64,000 bases of DNA from NCBI RefSeq assembly GCF_000732535.1, contig NZ_APNK01000003.1, positions 1 through 64,000 of the forward strand, in the 5' to 3' direction. This DNA is from Salinisphaera hydrothermalis C41B8 (lineage in GTDB: Bacteria; Pseudomonadota; Gammaproteobacteria; Nevskiales; Salinisphaeraceae). The notes beneath the pieces are model-generated. The model made no database searches. It worked only from the letters and a program-made list of their open reading frames with translations, and had not been told where the DNA came from. This document shows, piece by piece, positions 1 to 9,236 of this stretch; position 1 is the stretch's first letter; the number at the start of each line of letters is the position of its first letter. The translations under genes were made by a program, and so were the position numbers.

Positions 1-58
1 AAGATCGCTTTGAACTCTGGCGTTAACGTTGAACCATCATACAGCGGGACCAAACAGC

Positions 59-235
59 TAGGGCCTGTTGCCGTTTCGTGCGAGTCCGCGCCAAGCGCTC
101 CCTGAAAATTAACTAGGGGCGCCCGGCGGCGTTGCGAGTCTGGGTCGTGGCACGCCACGACGCGGCAGCTCGCGCCTTGCCGGACACGATTTGCGGACGC
201 CAACGCGGGCCCGCACGAAACGGCAACAAGCCCTA
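59..235. repeat. MITE-like element, family 1 copy A (about 177 bp)
   Basis: The ends are long inverted repeats. The left end reads TAGGGCCTGTTGCCGTTTCG and continues to about base 90. The reverse complement of the right end (about 204-235) reads TAGGGCTTGTTGCCGTTTCG. About 29 of 32 positions agree. No open frame of note lies inside, so this is a non-autonomous element. Its first ~43 bp nearly match the left end of the repeat at 62430, which makes it a dispersed family. It sits just past the stop of the thiolase gene. The first 58 bases show nothing recognisable. Confidence 0.7.
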
Positions 236-243
236 ATCCCGGG

Positions 244-1416
244 TCAGCGCTCAATGGCAATCGCAATACCCTGGCCGCCGCCAATGCACAACGTGGCGAT
301 GCCGCGCCGCGCATCCTGTGCCGCCATGGCGTGGACCAGTGTCACCAGCACGCGCGCACCGGACGCCCCGATCGGGTGGCCGAGGGCGATCGCACCGCCG
401 TTGACGTTCACTCGACCCGTATCCCAGCCCAGCTCGCCGCCGACCGCGAGCGCCTGGGCAGCGAAGGCTTCGTTGGCCTCGATCAGATCGACATCGGCGA
501 GCGACCAACCGGCCCGATCCAGACAACGACGCACCGCATGCACGGGGCCGATGCCCATATAGGCCGGATCGACGCCGACACTGGCCAGCTCTGCCACGCG
601 CGCGAGAATCGGATAGCCCTCGATTCGGGCGACCTCGGCATCCATGAGCACGAGGGCCGCGGCGCCGTCGTTGAGCGCGGAGGCATTGCCGGCGGTCACC
701 GTGCCATCGCGATCGAAAGCCGGCTTGAGGCGGGCCAGCGACTCGGTCGTGGTGTCGGCCCGCGGTTGCTCGTCGCGTTCGACGACGACCGAGTCGCCCC
801 GGCGCTGGGGCACGTCGATCGCGGCGAGTTCGGCATCGAATGCGCCGGCCCCGACAGCGGCCGCCGCCCGACGATGCGACTCGGCAGCGAAGGCATCCTG
901 GGCTGTGCGATCGATGGCATAGCGACGGGCCAGATTTTCGGCCGTCACACCCATGTGATAATCGTTGAATGCGTCCCACAGGCCGTCCGAGACCATGCTG
1001 TCAACCAGCTCGGTGTGCCCCAAGCGCAGACCGGCGCGGGCCTTGGGCAGCACATAAGCGGCCTGACTCATGCTCTCCATGCCGCCCGCAACGATCGTCG
1101 TCGCATCGCCGGACCGAATCGCCTGCACAGCGGCGTGCACGCTCGCCAGCCCCGAACCACAGACCTTGTCGATCGCCGTGGCCGGTACGCTCTCGGGCAA
1201 ACCAGCCGCCATCGCAGCCTGACGCGCGGTGTTCTGGCCGCAGCCGGCGCGCAGCACGTGGCCCATGAACACGTCGTCGATGCGCGCCGGATCGAGATCG
1301 GCACAGGCTGCACGAATCGCCGCCGCCCCGAGATCGACCGCCGACAGTGGCGCCAATGCGCCCTGGAAACGGCCGATCGGCGTGCGTCTGGCGGCCACGA
1401 TCGCGACATCAGGCAT
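244..1416 (-). CDS. Acetyl-CoA acetyltransferase (thiolase)
   Basis: This is a 390-residue thiolase. The nucleophilic Cys lies in KVCGSG (residue 86), with the [15 protein letters not shown] histidine motif and the C-terminal CIGGGQG cysteine. The frame stays open upstream, but the ATG at 1416 gives the canonical N-terminus [15 protein letters not shown] and overlaps the upstream CoA-transferase gene by 8 bases, so that start was chosen. It is the last gene of a long minus-strand sugar-type operon, directly after the CoA-transferase pair. The expected job is to split acetoacetyl-CoA into two acetyl-CoA, returning the acetyl-CoA spent by the BKACE enzyme. A 3-oxoadipyl-CoA thiolase activity cannot be excluded by sequence, but the separate pcaF at 51779 fits that role better. 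Confidence 0.92.
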   Translation of the reverse strand: MPDVAIVAARRTPIGRFQGALAPLSAVDLGAAAIRAACADLDPARIDDVFMGHVLRAGCGQNTARQAAMAAGLPESVPATAIDKVCGSGLASVHAAVQAIRSGDATTIVAGGMESMSQAAYVLPKARAGLRLGHTELVDSMVSDGLWDAFNDYHMGVTAENLARRYAIDRTAQDAFAAESHRRAAAAVGAGAFDAELAAIDVPQRRGDSVVVERDEQPRADTTTESLARLKPAFDRDGTVTAGNASALNDGAAALVLMDAEVARIEGYPILARVAELASVGVDPAYMGIGPVHAVRRCLDRAGWSLADVDLIEANEAFAAQALAVGGELGWDTGRVNVNGGAIALGHPIGASGARVLVTLVHAMAAQDARRGIATLCIGGGQGIAIAIER

Positions 1417-2056
1417 GGGCGGCCTCACAATGGTCGAGCAATGGACAGCCGGTCGCGGCCTGGATTTCGCCGAAAGTGACGCCCGGTGCCATTTCGACCA
1501 CGGCGATGCCGTCATCGGTGATATCCATAACGCCGAGGTCGGTGATGATGCGATCGACCACGCCCACGCCCGTCAGTGGCAGCGTGCACTCGGGCAGAAT
1601 CTTGGGCTCGCCCTTCGCGGTATGCGCCATGAGCACCACAACGCGTTTGACGCCGGCGACCAGATCCATGGCCCCGCCCATGCCCTTGACCATCTTGCCC
1701 GGGATCATCCAGTTGGCCAGATCGCCGGTCGCCGAGACCTGCATGGCGCCGAGAATGGCCAGATCGATATGCCCGCCGCGGATCATGGCAAAGGAGTCGG
1801 CGTTATCGAAGAAACTGCTGCCGGGCAGTGCTGTCACGGTCTGCTTGCCGGCATTGATCAGATCGGGATCGATCGTGTCCTCGGTCGGGAACGGGCCGAT
1901 GCCGAGTAGACCGTTTTCCGATTGCAGCCAGACGTCGAGCCCCTCGGGGATATAGTTAGCGACCAGCGTGGGCTGGCCGATGCCGAGGTTGACGTAGAAG
2001 CCGTCCTCGAGTTCCTCGGCCGCACGCGCGGCCATGTCTTCGCGGGTCCAGGGCAT
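1409..2056 (-). CDS. 3-oxoacid CoA-transferase, beta subunit
   Basis: A 215-residue subunit B of a class I CoA-transferase (ScoB/AtoA/PcaJ type). The SENG motif carries the catalytic glutamate (about residue 47), which forms the glutamyl-CoA intermediate. GMGGAMDLV and a C-terminal [15 protein letters not shown] tail are also family features. The start codon abuts the stop of the alpha subunit (both at 2056), so the two are translationally coupled, and its own end overlaps the thiolase start. In this operon the likely acceptor is acetoacetate released by BKACE. The donor could be succinyl-CoA or the acyl-CoA made in the same cleavage. The substrate is inferred from context. Confidence 0.92.
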   Translation of the reverse strand: MPWTREDMAARAAEELEDGFYVNLGIGQPTLVANYIPEGLDVWLQSENGLLGIGPFPTEDTIDPDLINAGKQTVTALPGSSFFDNADSFAMIRGGHIDLAILGAMQVSATGDLANWMIPGKMVKGMGGAMDLVAGVKRVVVLMAHTAKGEPKILPECTLPLTGVGVVDRIITDLGVMDITDDGIAVVEMAPGVTFGEIQAATGCPLLDHCEAAHA

Positions 2057-2757
2057 CAGGCGGCCTCCCTCACGGTGCGTTTCTCGATGCGTTTCTCGGG
2101 CGCGGCATTGACCACGATGCGGTCGACGTAGATGCCCGGCAGGTGGATATCGTCAGGCGCGATCTCGCCGGTGGGCACGATGCGTTCGACCTCGGCCACG
2201 CAGACTCGTCCAGCCGTGGCGGCCAGCGGATTGAAGTTGCGGGCGGTCTTGGCAAAACGCAGATTGCCGGCCGTGTCGGCGACTTCGGCCTTCACGAGTG
2301 CGACGTCGACGGGCAGACCGCGTTCCATCACATAGTGGTGGCCGTCGAACTCGCGGGTTTCCTTGCCTTCGGCGATCTTCGTGCCATAGGCGGTGCGGGT
2401 ATAGAACGCCGCGATGCCGGCGCCGCCAGCCCGCAACCGCTCGGCCAGCGTGCCCTGCGGCGCGAACTCCAGCTCCAGTTCGCCGGACAGATACTGGCGC
2501 TCGAATTCCTTGTTCTCGCCGACGTAGGACGAGATCATTTTCTTGATCTGGCGCGATTCGAGCAGCAGCCCGAGACCGAAGCCATCCACACCGGCGTTGT
2601 TGCTGGCGACCGTCAGATCGCGCTTGCCGGTATCGCGCAGGGCGGCGATCAGGGCTTCGGGAATGCCGCATAGCCCGAATCCGCCGACCGCCAACGTCAT
2701 GCCGTCGGCGATCAGCCCGTCGAGCGCGGCCGCCGCTGAGGCGTATTCCTTGTTCAT
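2056..2757 (-). CDS. 3-oxoacid CoA-transferase, alpha subunit
   Basis: A 233-residue subunit A of the same CoA-transferase. It has the N-terminal glycine-rich [12 protein letters not shown] motif (about residues 25-36) and a nucleotide-binding-like fold typical of ScoA/AtoD. A clear GGAG ribosome site precedes the ATG at 2757. It lies 33 bases after the BKACE gene and is fused end to start with the beta subunit. The pair acts in the cytosol on acetoacetate or a similar 3-oxoacid. It is clearly distinct from the pcaIJ pair at 49.9-51.5 kb and from the pair at 25.2-26.8 kb. Confidence 0.92.
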   Translation of the reverse strand: MNKEYASAAAALDGLIADGMTLAVGGFGLCGIPEALIAALRDTGKRDLTVASNNAGVDGFGLGLLLESRQIKKMISSYVGENKEFERQYLSGELELEFAPQGTLAERLRAGGAGIAAFYTRTAYGTKIAEGKETREFDGHHYVMERGLPVDVALVKAEVADTAGNLRFAKTARNFNPLAATAGRVCVAEVERIVPTGEIAPDDIHLPGIYVDRIVVNAAPEKRIEKRTVREAA

Positions 2758-2790
2758 GGCTCCTCCGATGTCTTTTTGTCTGGTTCGGAT

Positions 2791-3723
2791 CTAGAAATTG
2801 ACCTGGTCGCCGCCCTTCAGGCCCAGCATGTCGCGGGCCTCGTCGGGCGTGGCCACACGCAGGCCGAGTGCTTCGACGATGCTGCGAATGCGCTGGACCT
2901 GATCGGCGTTGGACGCCGCCAACTTGCCCGGACCGTCCCAGAGCGAATCTTCCAGCCCGACGCGTACGTTCGAGCCCATCGCGACCGACATTGCGCCTAG
3001 ATTCATCTGGTTGCGCCCGGCACCCAGTACCGACCAGTGATAGTCGCCGCCGAACAGGCGATCGGCGGTGCGCTTCATGTGCATGAAATCCTCGGGATGC
3101 CCGGCGATACCACCGCGCAGCCCGAACACCGACTGGATGAACAACGGCGCCTTGAGCAGACCGCGCTCGAGGAAATGAGCGGCCGTATACAGATGATTGA
3201 TGTCGTAGCACTCGAGCTCGAAGCGGGTGTCATTCGAGCCGCAGGCGTCCAGGATGTGAGCGATGTCGCGGAAGGTGTTCTTGAATATCCGGTCGTCGCT
3301 CTCGGCCAGATACGGATACTCCCAGTCGTGCTCGAACTCTTTGAAACGACCCAGCATTTCGTAGAGCCCGAAGTTCATCGACCCCATGTTCAGCGAGGCC
3401 AGCTCGGGCGCGAAGTGATGCGCCGGGCCCATGCGTTCCTCGACCGGCATGGTCGGCGCGCCGCCGGTGGTGAGGTTGATCACCACGTCGCTTTTGGCCT
3501 TGATATCCGGCAGGAACTGATCGAACAGCGCCGTCTCCTGGCTAGGCTTGCCGGTCTCCGGGTCGCGGGCGTGCAGATGCACGATCGCCGCCCCCGCCTC
3601 GGCCGCGCCGAGTGCGGCATCGCGGATTTCGTCCGGCGTGACCGGCAGATACGGCGACATCGACGGCGTATGGATGGCGCCGGTGACGGCACAGGTAATA
3701 ATGACGGGTTTCGTCTTGGCCAT
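2791..3723 (-). CDS. Beta-keto acid cleavage enzyme (BKACE, DUF849)
   Basis: A 310-residue TIM-barrel protein of the BKACE/Kce family. These Zn enzymes condense a beta-keto acid with acetyl-CoA and give acetoacetate plus a new acyl-CoA. The HLH metal ligands are at residues 49 and 51 (IVHLHARDPETG), and the C-terminal RVGLED motif carries the expected Glu ligand. A good ribosome site (GGGAG) precedes the ATG. It lies between a 3-hydroxyacid dehydrogenase, which could make its 3-keto substrate, and a CoA-transferase plus thiolase, which could consume acetoacetate. Known members act on 3-keto-5-aminohexanoate, dehydrocarnitine and, as I recall, 2-deoxy-3-keto-ribonate. The sugar importer and lactonase point to the last type. 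The substrate is inferred. Confidence 0.9.
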   Translation of the reverse strand: MAKTKPVIITCAVTGAIHTPSMSPYLPVTPDEIRDAALGAAEAGAAIVHLHARDPETGKPSQETALFDQFLPDIKAKSDVVINLTTGGAPTMPVEERMGPAHHFAPELASLNMGSMNFGLYEMLGRFKEFEHDWEYPYLAESDDRIFKNTFRDIAHILDACGSNDTRFELECYDINHLYTAAHFLERGLLKAPLFIQSVFGLRGGIAGHPEDFMHMKRTADRLFGGDYHWSVLGAGRNQMNLGAMSVAMGSNVRVGLEDSLWDGPGKLAASNADQVQRIRSIVEALGLRVATPDEARDMLGLKGGDQVNF

Positions 3724-3735
3724 TGTCTTACTCCC

Positions 3736-4680
3736 TCAATTCTCGGGATCGGTGTTGTCCATATCGCGCTTGTGTGCGGCGAGCGCCATCAGCCGCCGAT
3801 CGCGCCATGCCTGGCGCTCGGCGAGCTTGGCTTCGGGCAGCAGTACGCGACGGGCGCGTTCGAGTTCGGCGATGGCGGGCGCGCTCCAGTCCGGTGCTGC
3901 GGACTGGCTTTCGGCCATGCCGGCATACAGCGGGCCGTAGCGCGCGGCATAGTCGGCAATGCCGCCGGGCGCGTTCAGATCGATGGTCTCCAGCGGGCCC
4001 ATGAACGACCAGCGCAGACCGAGCCCGTGCCTGACGGTGTTGTCGAGATCTTCGGCGCTCACATAGCCGCCGCCGACCAGCCGCATCGCCTCGTTGAGCA
4101 GGGCGCCCTGCAGGCGGTTGAGCACGAAACCCGAAATCTCCCGATGCACGGTGATCGGAACCTGCCCGGCCGCTTCGAGCAGGGCCCGAGCACGCTCGAC
4201 CACGGCCGGATCGGTCGCCGGCGACGGCACCAGTTCGACCAGCGGAATCAGGTAGGGCGGGTTGACTGGATGAGCGACGAGACAACGCTCGGGCTGTGCC
4301 AGCCCACCGGCGAAATCCGAAGCAAGAATGCCGGACGTCGAGCTGGCCAGAATCGTGTCCGGGGTACTCGCGGCTTCGAGTTCGGCGAACAACGTCTGTT
4401 TGGCGTCCAGCTTTTCCGGGCCGCATTCCTGGGCGTACTCGGCACCGGCCAGCGCGCTGACCAGATCGGATTCGTAGCGGATATGCGTCGTGAAATCGGC
4501 GTCCTGAACCATCCCGGCGGCCGCCAGATCCCGCGCCGAGGCCGCGATCGCTTCGCTCGCGGCGGCCAGTGCGTCGGCCGAGACGTCGGTCAGCGCCACG
4601 TCGAATCCGGCGCGCGCGAACACGATCGCCCAGGCGCGCCCGATGAGTCCGGCGCCGACAACAGCAACGTGATGAGTCAT
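3736..4680 (-). CDS. 3-hydroxyacid dehydrogenase (L-gulonate 3-dehydrogenase / lambda-crystallin / carnitine dehydrogenase type)
   Basis: A 314-residue NAD-dependent enzyme of the 3-hydroxyacyl-CoA dehydrogenase superfamily. It has a Rossmann GAGLIG (residues 9-14), the catalytic HPxNPP histidine (H137) with a following Glu (about 149), and the C-terminal helical domain with a GPLETIDLNAPGG segment seen in CRYL1-like enzymes. Members oxidise the 3-hydroxyl of free hydroxy acids such as L-gulonate or carnitine to 3-keto acids. The frame is open far upstream, but ATG 4680 gives the canonical MTHHVAVVGAG start, 8 bases after the SDR stop. It sits between the SDR and BKACE, so its 3-keto product is the obvious BKACE substrate. 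Carnitine is an alternative substrate, but there is no betaine or carnitine gene nearby. Confidence 0.88.
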   Translation of the reverse strand: MTHHVAVVGAGLIGRAWAIVFARAGFDVALTDVSADALAAASEAIAASARDLAAAGMVQDADFTTHIRYESDLVSALAGAEYAQECGPEKLDAKQTLFAELEAASTPDTILASSTSGILASDFAGGLAQPERCLVAHPVNPPYLIPLVELVPSPATDPAVVERARALLEAAGQVPITVHREISGFVLNRLQGALLNEAMRLVGGGYVSAEDLDNTVRHGLGLRWSFMGPLETIDLNAPGGIADYAARYGPLYAGMAESQSAAPDWSAPAIAELERARRVLLPEAKLAERQAWRDRRLMALAAHKRDMDNTDPEN

Positions 4681-4688
4681 CGCGGCGC

Positions 4689-5474
4689 CTACAGGGTTTC
4701 GACGTTGCCGCAGACGCTGAGCGCCTGGCCGGAGATATTGCGGCCGGCCTCGCTGCACAGAAACACCACCATGTAGGCGATATCTTCCGGGCCGACCATG
4801 CGCCGCAACGATATTTTCTCCAGATACTGGGCTTCCATGGCTTCGTACGACAGGCCGAGCGCCCTGGCGCGGTCGGCGATCACGCCTTCCATCCGCGGCC
4901 CGCGCACAATGCCGGGCAGAATGGCGTTGACCCGCACGCCGCTCGGGCCGAGTTCCTTGGCCAGGCTCTCGGTCAGGCCGACGATCGCCCACTTGGTGGC
5001 CGAATAGGGCGTGCGCTGGGCATAGCCGAGCCGGCCGGCCACCGACGACATGTTGATCAGCACGCCTTCCGACTCGCGCAACAGGGGAGCGGCGTGATGG
5101 GCACAGTAAAACTGGCCGTTGAGATTCACGTCGATGGTATTGCGCCAGCTGTCCGGCGAGATCTCGTCGATCGGCCCGGTATCGCCAGCGATGCCGGCGT
5201 TGTTGAGCACCACGTCGACCCCGCCCCATTCGCGATGTACGGCATCGACGAACGCCGCCATCTCTTTTTCATAGCGCACGTCGGTCAGCGTGGCCCGCGC
5301 TTGGGGATAGGTTTCGACGAACTCGGCGATGGCGTCCTCGGACACGTCGCAGATCCATACCCGGGCATCGCGCGCGATCAGCGCATCGGCGATCGCCCGG
5401 CCGATGCCGGTCGCGCCGGCGGTGATCAGGACCCGCAGGCCGGGCCGCGGCTGAAATACGTCTGGATTCATCAT
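4689..5474 (-). CDS. SDR-family oxidoreductase (sugar or sugar-acid dehydrogenase)
   Basis: A 261-residue classical short-chain dehydrogenase. It has a TAGATGIG cofactor loop (about residues 18-25), a D after beta-3 (LTDVRYE), NNAG, a catalytic Ser (MSSVAG) and a YSATK Tyr-Lys pair. It ends in GNVETL, a tail shared by a subgroup of sugar-acid dehydrogenases. ATGs occur at 5474 and 5471, with GGAG upstream. It is the first enzyme gene after the permease. It could oxidise the free sugar at C1 to the lactone (with the SMP-30 protein as lactonase) or act as a 2-deoxyaldonate 3-dehydrogenase in parallel with the next gene. The sequence does not decide between these. Confidence 0.88.
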   Translation of the reverse strand: MMNPDVFQPRPGLRVLITAGATGIGRAIADALIARDARVWICDVSEDAIAEFVETYPQARATLTDVRYEKEMAAFVDAVHREWGGVDVVLNNAGIAGDTGPIDEISPDSWRNTIDVNLNGQFYCAHHAAPLLRESEGVLINMSSVAGRLGYAQRTPYSATKWAIVGLTESLAKELGPSGVRVNAILPGIVRGPRMEGVIADRARALGLSYEAMEAQYLEKISLRRMVGPEDIAYMVVFLCSEAGRNISGQALSVCGNVETL

Positions 5475-5513
5475 GGGCTCCTCAGGAATTCGTTGGGCGT
5501 TCTTTGAAATCGA

Positions 5514-7556
5514 TCAGGCGCGCTCGCGCAGGGCCAGCACCGCCGCCAGTACCACGCAGCCATAGACGATGCTTTTCACCGAGTCGGAGAGCATGGTTCC
5601 GGCCAGCAGCGTGTCGAGCGCGGTCAATGCCAGGGCGCCGCCGAGAATGCCGAGATAATGGCCGCGGCCGCCGGTGATCAGCGTGCCGCCGACCACCACC
5701 ACGGCGATCGAGGACAACAGATAGGGATCGCCCATGCCGTTGAAGGCCTGGCCGTTGAAGCCGGTCAGCAGCACGCCGGCCAGGGCCGCGCACAGGCCGC
5801 TAACGGTATAGGCCGCGATCAGCGTCCGGCCGACCGAAACGCCCGACAGCCGGGCCACGCTTTCGCTGTTGCCCACGGCGTAGATCTGACGGCCGAAGGT
5901 AGTCCGGGTCAGCAACAGCGTGCCGGCGGCCACGAACGCGATCAGAAACCAGATGACCGGGGTCACGCCGAGGAATTCCCCGGTCATGAAGGTCTGCAGG
6001 AACGGCGCGGTCCAGCCCTGCGGCGCACCGCCGGTGAGCACCAGGGCAAAACCCTGCAGCAGACCGTTCATGGCGAGCGTGACCACGATGGGCGAAATGC
6101 CGAGAATCGCCACCCCGATGCCATTGAGCAGCCCGGCGAAGCTGCCGAACAGGAGCACCAACGGGATGACCCACAACGCCGCTTCGTTCGAACCGTGCAC
6201 GAACTGGGTCAGCAGAATGCCGCTGGCGGCGATGTTCCAGGGCAGCGACAAATCGAGCCCGCCGGTGAGAATTACCAGCCCCTGGCCAAGGCCGAGGATG
6301 GCCAGGAACGACGTCAGCACCAGCAGCGAATCGACATAGCCGAACACCCCGGCGCGATGGGCGAACATCACGAACGTGATCGCGAGCAGGCCACCGAACA
6401 GGACATAGGCCGGCATCACGAACCGGAGCTGGTCGCCATGGCGGGTCCACAGATCGGCCAGCGAGAAGGACCGTCGCTCGGCCGCAACGTGGCCGCCAAA
6501 ATCCTTCGGCAGCGCGGCATCGGCGCGCGAGCGACGCAACGGGCGCGTGCCACGCCAGCGCCGCCCGATCTTGAGCGTGCTATAGCGTAGGTAGCCCATG
6601 GCCTGGGAGTCGCTGGACAGGGTCGTGGCCAGCACCGCCAGTAACAGGATCACCGACTCGGCCACCGTCGTGTAGTACGGCGAAATATTGAGCACCAGCA
6701 GCACGTTGGCCGTCATCTGGATGACGTAGGCACCGAGCACGCTGCCCAGCGCCCCGCCCCGGCCGCCACCCAGCAGCGTGCCGCCAAGCACCACGGCGGT
6801 GAACAATTGCAGCAACATCGGATCGCCGATATGCGGATCGCCCGATCCCGTCTGGGCGCTGACGAACACCCCGGCCGCGGCATACAGCACGCCGGCCAGC
6901 ACGAAGGTCCAGAACCGAGCCCAGCGTTCGTTGATGCCGGTGGACTGCGCGGCCGAGGCATCGCTGCCGATCGCGTAGATCGACAAGCCCAGGCGCGAAT
7001 GCTTGATCAGCCACCACACGCCGAGCATGGCCAGCACCACCACAATCGGGGTCGGCAGCACGCCGGTGATCGTGTCGCCGCTCAACAGGCTCACGAAGCC
7101 GCCCGGAATCGCCCCGCCCGGCTGGCTCATCACCAGCAGCGTCACGCCCTGCACGATGAACATGGTGGCCAGCGTCACCACGATCGCCGGCAGGCGGAGA
7201 AAGCCGACGAACAGGCCGTTGACCGCGCCGACCAGGCCACCGATACCCAGGGCGAGTATCGGGAACAGAATCTGGCCGGCCGCCGTGTCCGGCATGTAGG
7301 CGGCGAGAAACACGTTGGTCAGCGAGACCACCGCCGCAGCCGACAGATCGAAGCCGCCGGAGAGAATCACCAGCGTCTCGCCGATCGCGGCGATCGCCAG
7401 CGGCGCACCGCCAGCCGAGAGAAAACTCAGGTCGAAATAAGTCAGGCCGCCGCGCGACAGCGTCTGCAATAGAACGCTGACGGTGACGAAGGCGCCGATC
7501 GCGATCAACAGGCCGCGATGGCGGGCGATATTCATGTGGGGCAGGGTTGCGGACAT
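5514..7556 (-). CDS. Fused tandem ABC sugar permease (two RbsC-type domains in one chain)
   Basis: A 680-residue inner-membrane protein, twice the usual ~320-340 residues. Residues ~1-320 and ~375-680 are each a complete RbsC/BPD_transp_2 permease. Both carry the family signatures: GETLVILSGGFDLS and GQGLVILTGGLDLS near the start of each half, a G-rich loop LGGGRGGALGSVLGA and ITGGRGHYLGILGGA near each end. The linker of about 50 residues is rich in Arg and Lys, so it should be cytoplasmic. In the usual system two copies of one permease form the channel, so this chain can supply a whole heterologous pair. GAGGG precedes the ATG at 7556. The ATPase lies 15 bases upstream. Confidence 0.9.
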   Translation of the reverse strand: MSATLPHMNIARHRGLLIAIGAFVTVSVLLQTLSRGGLTYFDLSFLSAGGAPLAIAAIGETLVILSGGFDLSAAAVVSLTNVFLAAYMPDTAAGQILFPILALGIGGLVGAVNGLFVGFLRLPAIVVTLATMFIVQGVTLLVMSQPGGAIPGGFVSLLSGDTITGVLPTPIVVVLAMLGVWWLIKHSRLGLSIYAIGSDASAAQSTGINERWARFWTFVLAGVLYAAAGVFVSAQTGSGDPHIGDPMLLQLFTAVVLGGTLLGGGRGGALGSVLGAYVIQMTANVLLVLNISPYYTTVAESVILLLAVLATTLSSDSQAMGYLRYSTLKIGRRWRGTRPLRRSRADAALPKDFGGHVAAERRSFSLADLWTRHGDQLRFVMPAYVLFGGLLAITFVMFAHRAGVFGYVDSLLVLTSFLAILGLGQGLVILTGGLDLSLPWNIAASGILLTQFVHGSNEAALWVIPLVLLFGSFAGLLNGIGVAILGISPIVVTLAMNGLLQGFALVLTGGAPQGWTAPFLQTFMTGEFLGVTPVIWFLIAFVAAGTLLLTRTTFGRQIYAVGNSESVARLSGVSVGRTLIAAYTVSGLCAALAGVLLTGFNGQAFNGMGDPYLLSSIAVVVVGGTLITGGRGHYLGILGGALALTALDTLLAGTMLSDSVKSIVYGCVVLAAVLALRERA

Positions 7557-7571
7557 TGGCAGAAGCCCTCG

Positions 7572-9161
7572 TTAAACGAACGCCGCAGCGCGCTGTGCGA
7601 GCGCGTGGCCGGCATCGCGACCGCCCGCGGCAGACGCCGGCGCGGCCTCGGTATCGATCTGGCCGAGCTCGGCTTCGAGCAGGGCCTGTTCGGTGATCGC
7701 GTCGCCAACCAATTCGCGCACGATGCGGCCGCGATAGAGCACGATCACGCGATGGGCGACGTTGACCAGTTCGGCGGTGTCGGTGGAATGAAACAGGACC
7801 CCGCCGCCGTTCTCGGCAAAGCGATGCATGAGTTCGAAGATCTCGAGCTTGGTGCCGACATCGATACCGCGCGTCGGGTCGAACATCAGCATCAGCTGCG
7901 ACTGGGTCAGCAGCCACTTGGCGAGCACGATCTTCTGCTGGTTGCCGCCGCTGAACGCACTGCAGCGGGTATACAGCGCGCGCGGGTCGACCTGGACCTG
8001 ATCGAGCACGGCCCGCACCGCCCGCGTCTCACGGCGCTTGTCGAGCCAGCCGAAGCGCGCGAAACGATCGAGCAGCGGCAGCGAGGCGTTCTCGACGCCG
8101 TTCATGGGCAACAGCAGGCCTTCGGTCTTGCGGTCCTCGGGCAGATAACTGATGCCGATGCCGGAGCGGATGGCATCGCGCGGCGAGGCGAACTCGACTT
8201 CGCGGCCCTCGATCGCCATCGTGCCGCGCGTGGCCCGGTCCAGCCCGAACAGGCTGCCGTAGAGCGCGCTCTGGCCCATGCCCTGGAGCGCGGCTACGCC
8301 CACCACTTCGCCACGACGGATATCCAGATCGACATCCGCAAGCTTGTCACCCACGGTCAGCCCGCGGGTGGACAGCAGCGCCGGCGAATCGGCCGGCGGG
8401 GCTGCGGTCTTCGGCGGATAGGACTGGACCATCGCCCGGCCGAGCATCAGCTCGACGATATCGCCGTCGCTGTAGTCCTCGACCGCGCCGCTGCCGACAC
8501 AACGTCCATCGCGATAGACCGACAGCGCCTGGCAGAAGCTGCGAACCTCCTGCATGCGATGGGTGATGAAGATCATGGTCACGCCGTCGGCGCGCAGCTT
8601 GGCGACGAGACTTTCCAACCAGTCGACGTTGCGGCCGGACAGGGCCGACGTCGGCTCGTCCAGCAGCAGAATACGTGGCTCGCGGATCACCGCCTTCGCG
8701 ATCTCGAGCTTTTGCCGCGTTGGCAAATCCAGATCGCGGACCTCGGCACGCGGGTCGATACCACCAAGGTCGAGCCGCTCGAGTTCGGCCACCGCCTTGC
8801 GCCGGGCCTGGCGCGAGCGCAGCAATCCGAGGGCGTTGGCCGGGGTATAGGGCAGCAGCAGATTCTGGGTGACCGTCAGATCCGGTACCAGCGTCAGCTC
8901 CTGGAAGGCGGTCTGTATGCCGTGACGATGCGCATCGCGTGGCGAACGCAGGCGGACTGCATCGCCGAATACTCGAATATCGCCGCTGTCGGGCGTGACC
9001 AGACCGCTGAGCACCTTCACCGTGGTCGACTTGCCGGCGCCATTTTCGCCCAGCAGGGCATGAACCTGACCGGCCGGTACCGCGAGCGAGGCTTCATTGA
9101 GCGCCACGGTCGGGCCATAGCGCTTGACGATAGCGCTGAGTTCGATCGCCATGTCGGTCAT
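7572..9161 (-). CDS. Sugar ABC transporter ATP-binding protein (RbsA/MglA class, two NBDs)
   Basis: A 529-residue double nucleotide-binding protein of the CUT2 class. Domain 1 has Walker A GENGAGKST, Walker B ILLLDEPTSAL and the H-loop ITHRM. Its signature region reads LDLPTRQ instead of a normal LSxGQ-like motif. Domain 2 has the degenerate Walker A typical of the class (LQGMGQSALYG), an intact SGGNQQK signature, and FDPTRGIDVG. GGAGG lies upstream of the ATG at 9161. It sits between the binding-protein gene and the fused permease in one operon and powers import of the sugar. Confidence 0.93.
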   Translation of the reverse strand: MTDMAIELSAIVKRYGPTVALNEASLAVPAGQVHALLGENGAGKSTTVKVLSGLVTPDSGDIRVFGDAVRLRSPRDAHRHGIQTAFQELTLVPDLTVTQNLLLPYTPANALGLLRSRQARRKAVAELERLDLGGIDPRAEVRDLDLPTRQKLEIAKAVIREPRILLLDEPTSALSGRNVDWLESLVAKLRADGVTMIFITHRMQEVRSFCQALSVYRDGRCVGSGAVEDYSDGDIVELMLGRAMVQSYPPKTAAPPADSPALLSTRGLTVGDKLADVDLDIRRGEVVGVAALQGMGQSALYGSLFGLDRATRGTMAIEGREVEFASPRDAIRSGIGISYLPEDRKTEGLLLPMNGVENASLPLLDRFARFGWLDKRRETRAVRAVLDQVQVDPRALYTRCSAFSGGNQQKIVLAKWLLTQSQLMLMFDPTRGIDVGTKLEIFELMHRFAENGGGVLFHSTDTAELVNVAHRVIVLYRGRIVRELVGDAITEQALLEAELGQIDTEAAPASAAGGRDAGHALAQRAAAFV

Positions 9162-9236
9162 GACAACCTCCGCAAAAAAAACTGGAGACTTCGGGGAAGC
9201 CCGGCGGCCGATTGCGGCCGCCGGAGCGAGAGCGCC

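Noticed and set aside
2791-4680. L-carnitine degradation (carnitine dehydrogenase + dehydrocarnitine-cleaving BKACE)
   Set aside because: Both enzyme families fit, but the operon has a ribose-class sugar importer, an SMP-30 lactonase and a LacI repressor, and no betaine/carnitine transporter, thioesterase or betainyl-CoA gene. Kept as an alternative only.
3037-4776. A 579-codon plus-strand frame opposite BKACE and the 3-hydroxyacid dehydrogenase
   Set aside because: Antisense shadow with no family features.
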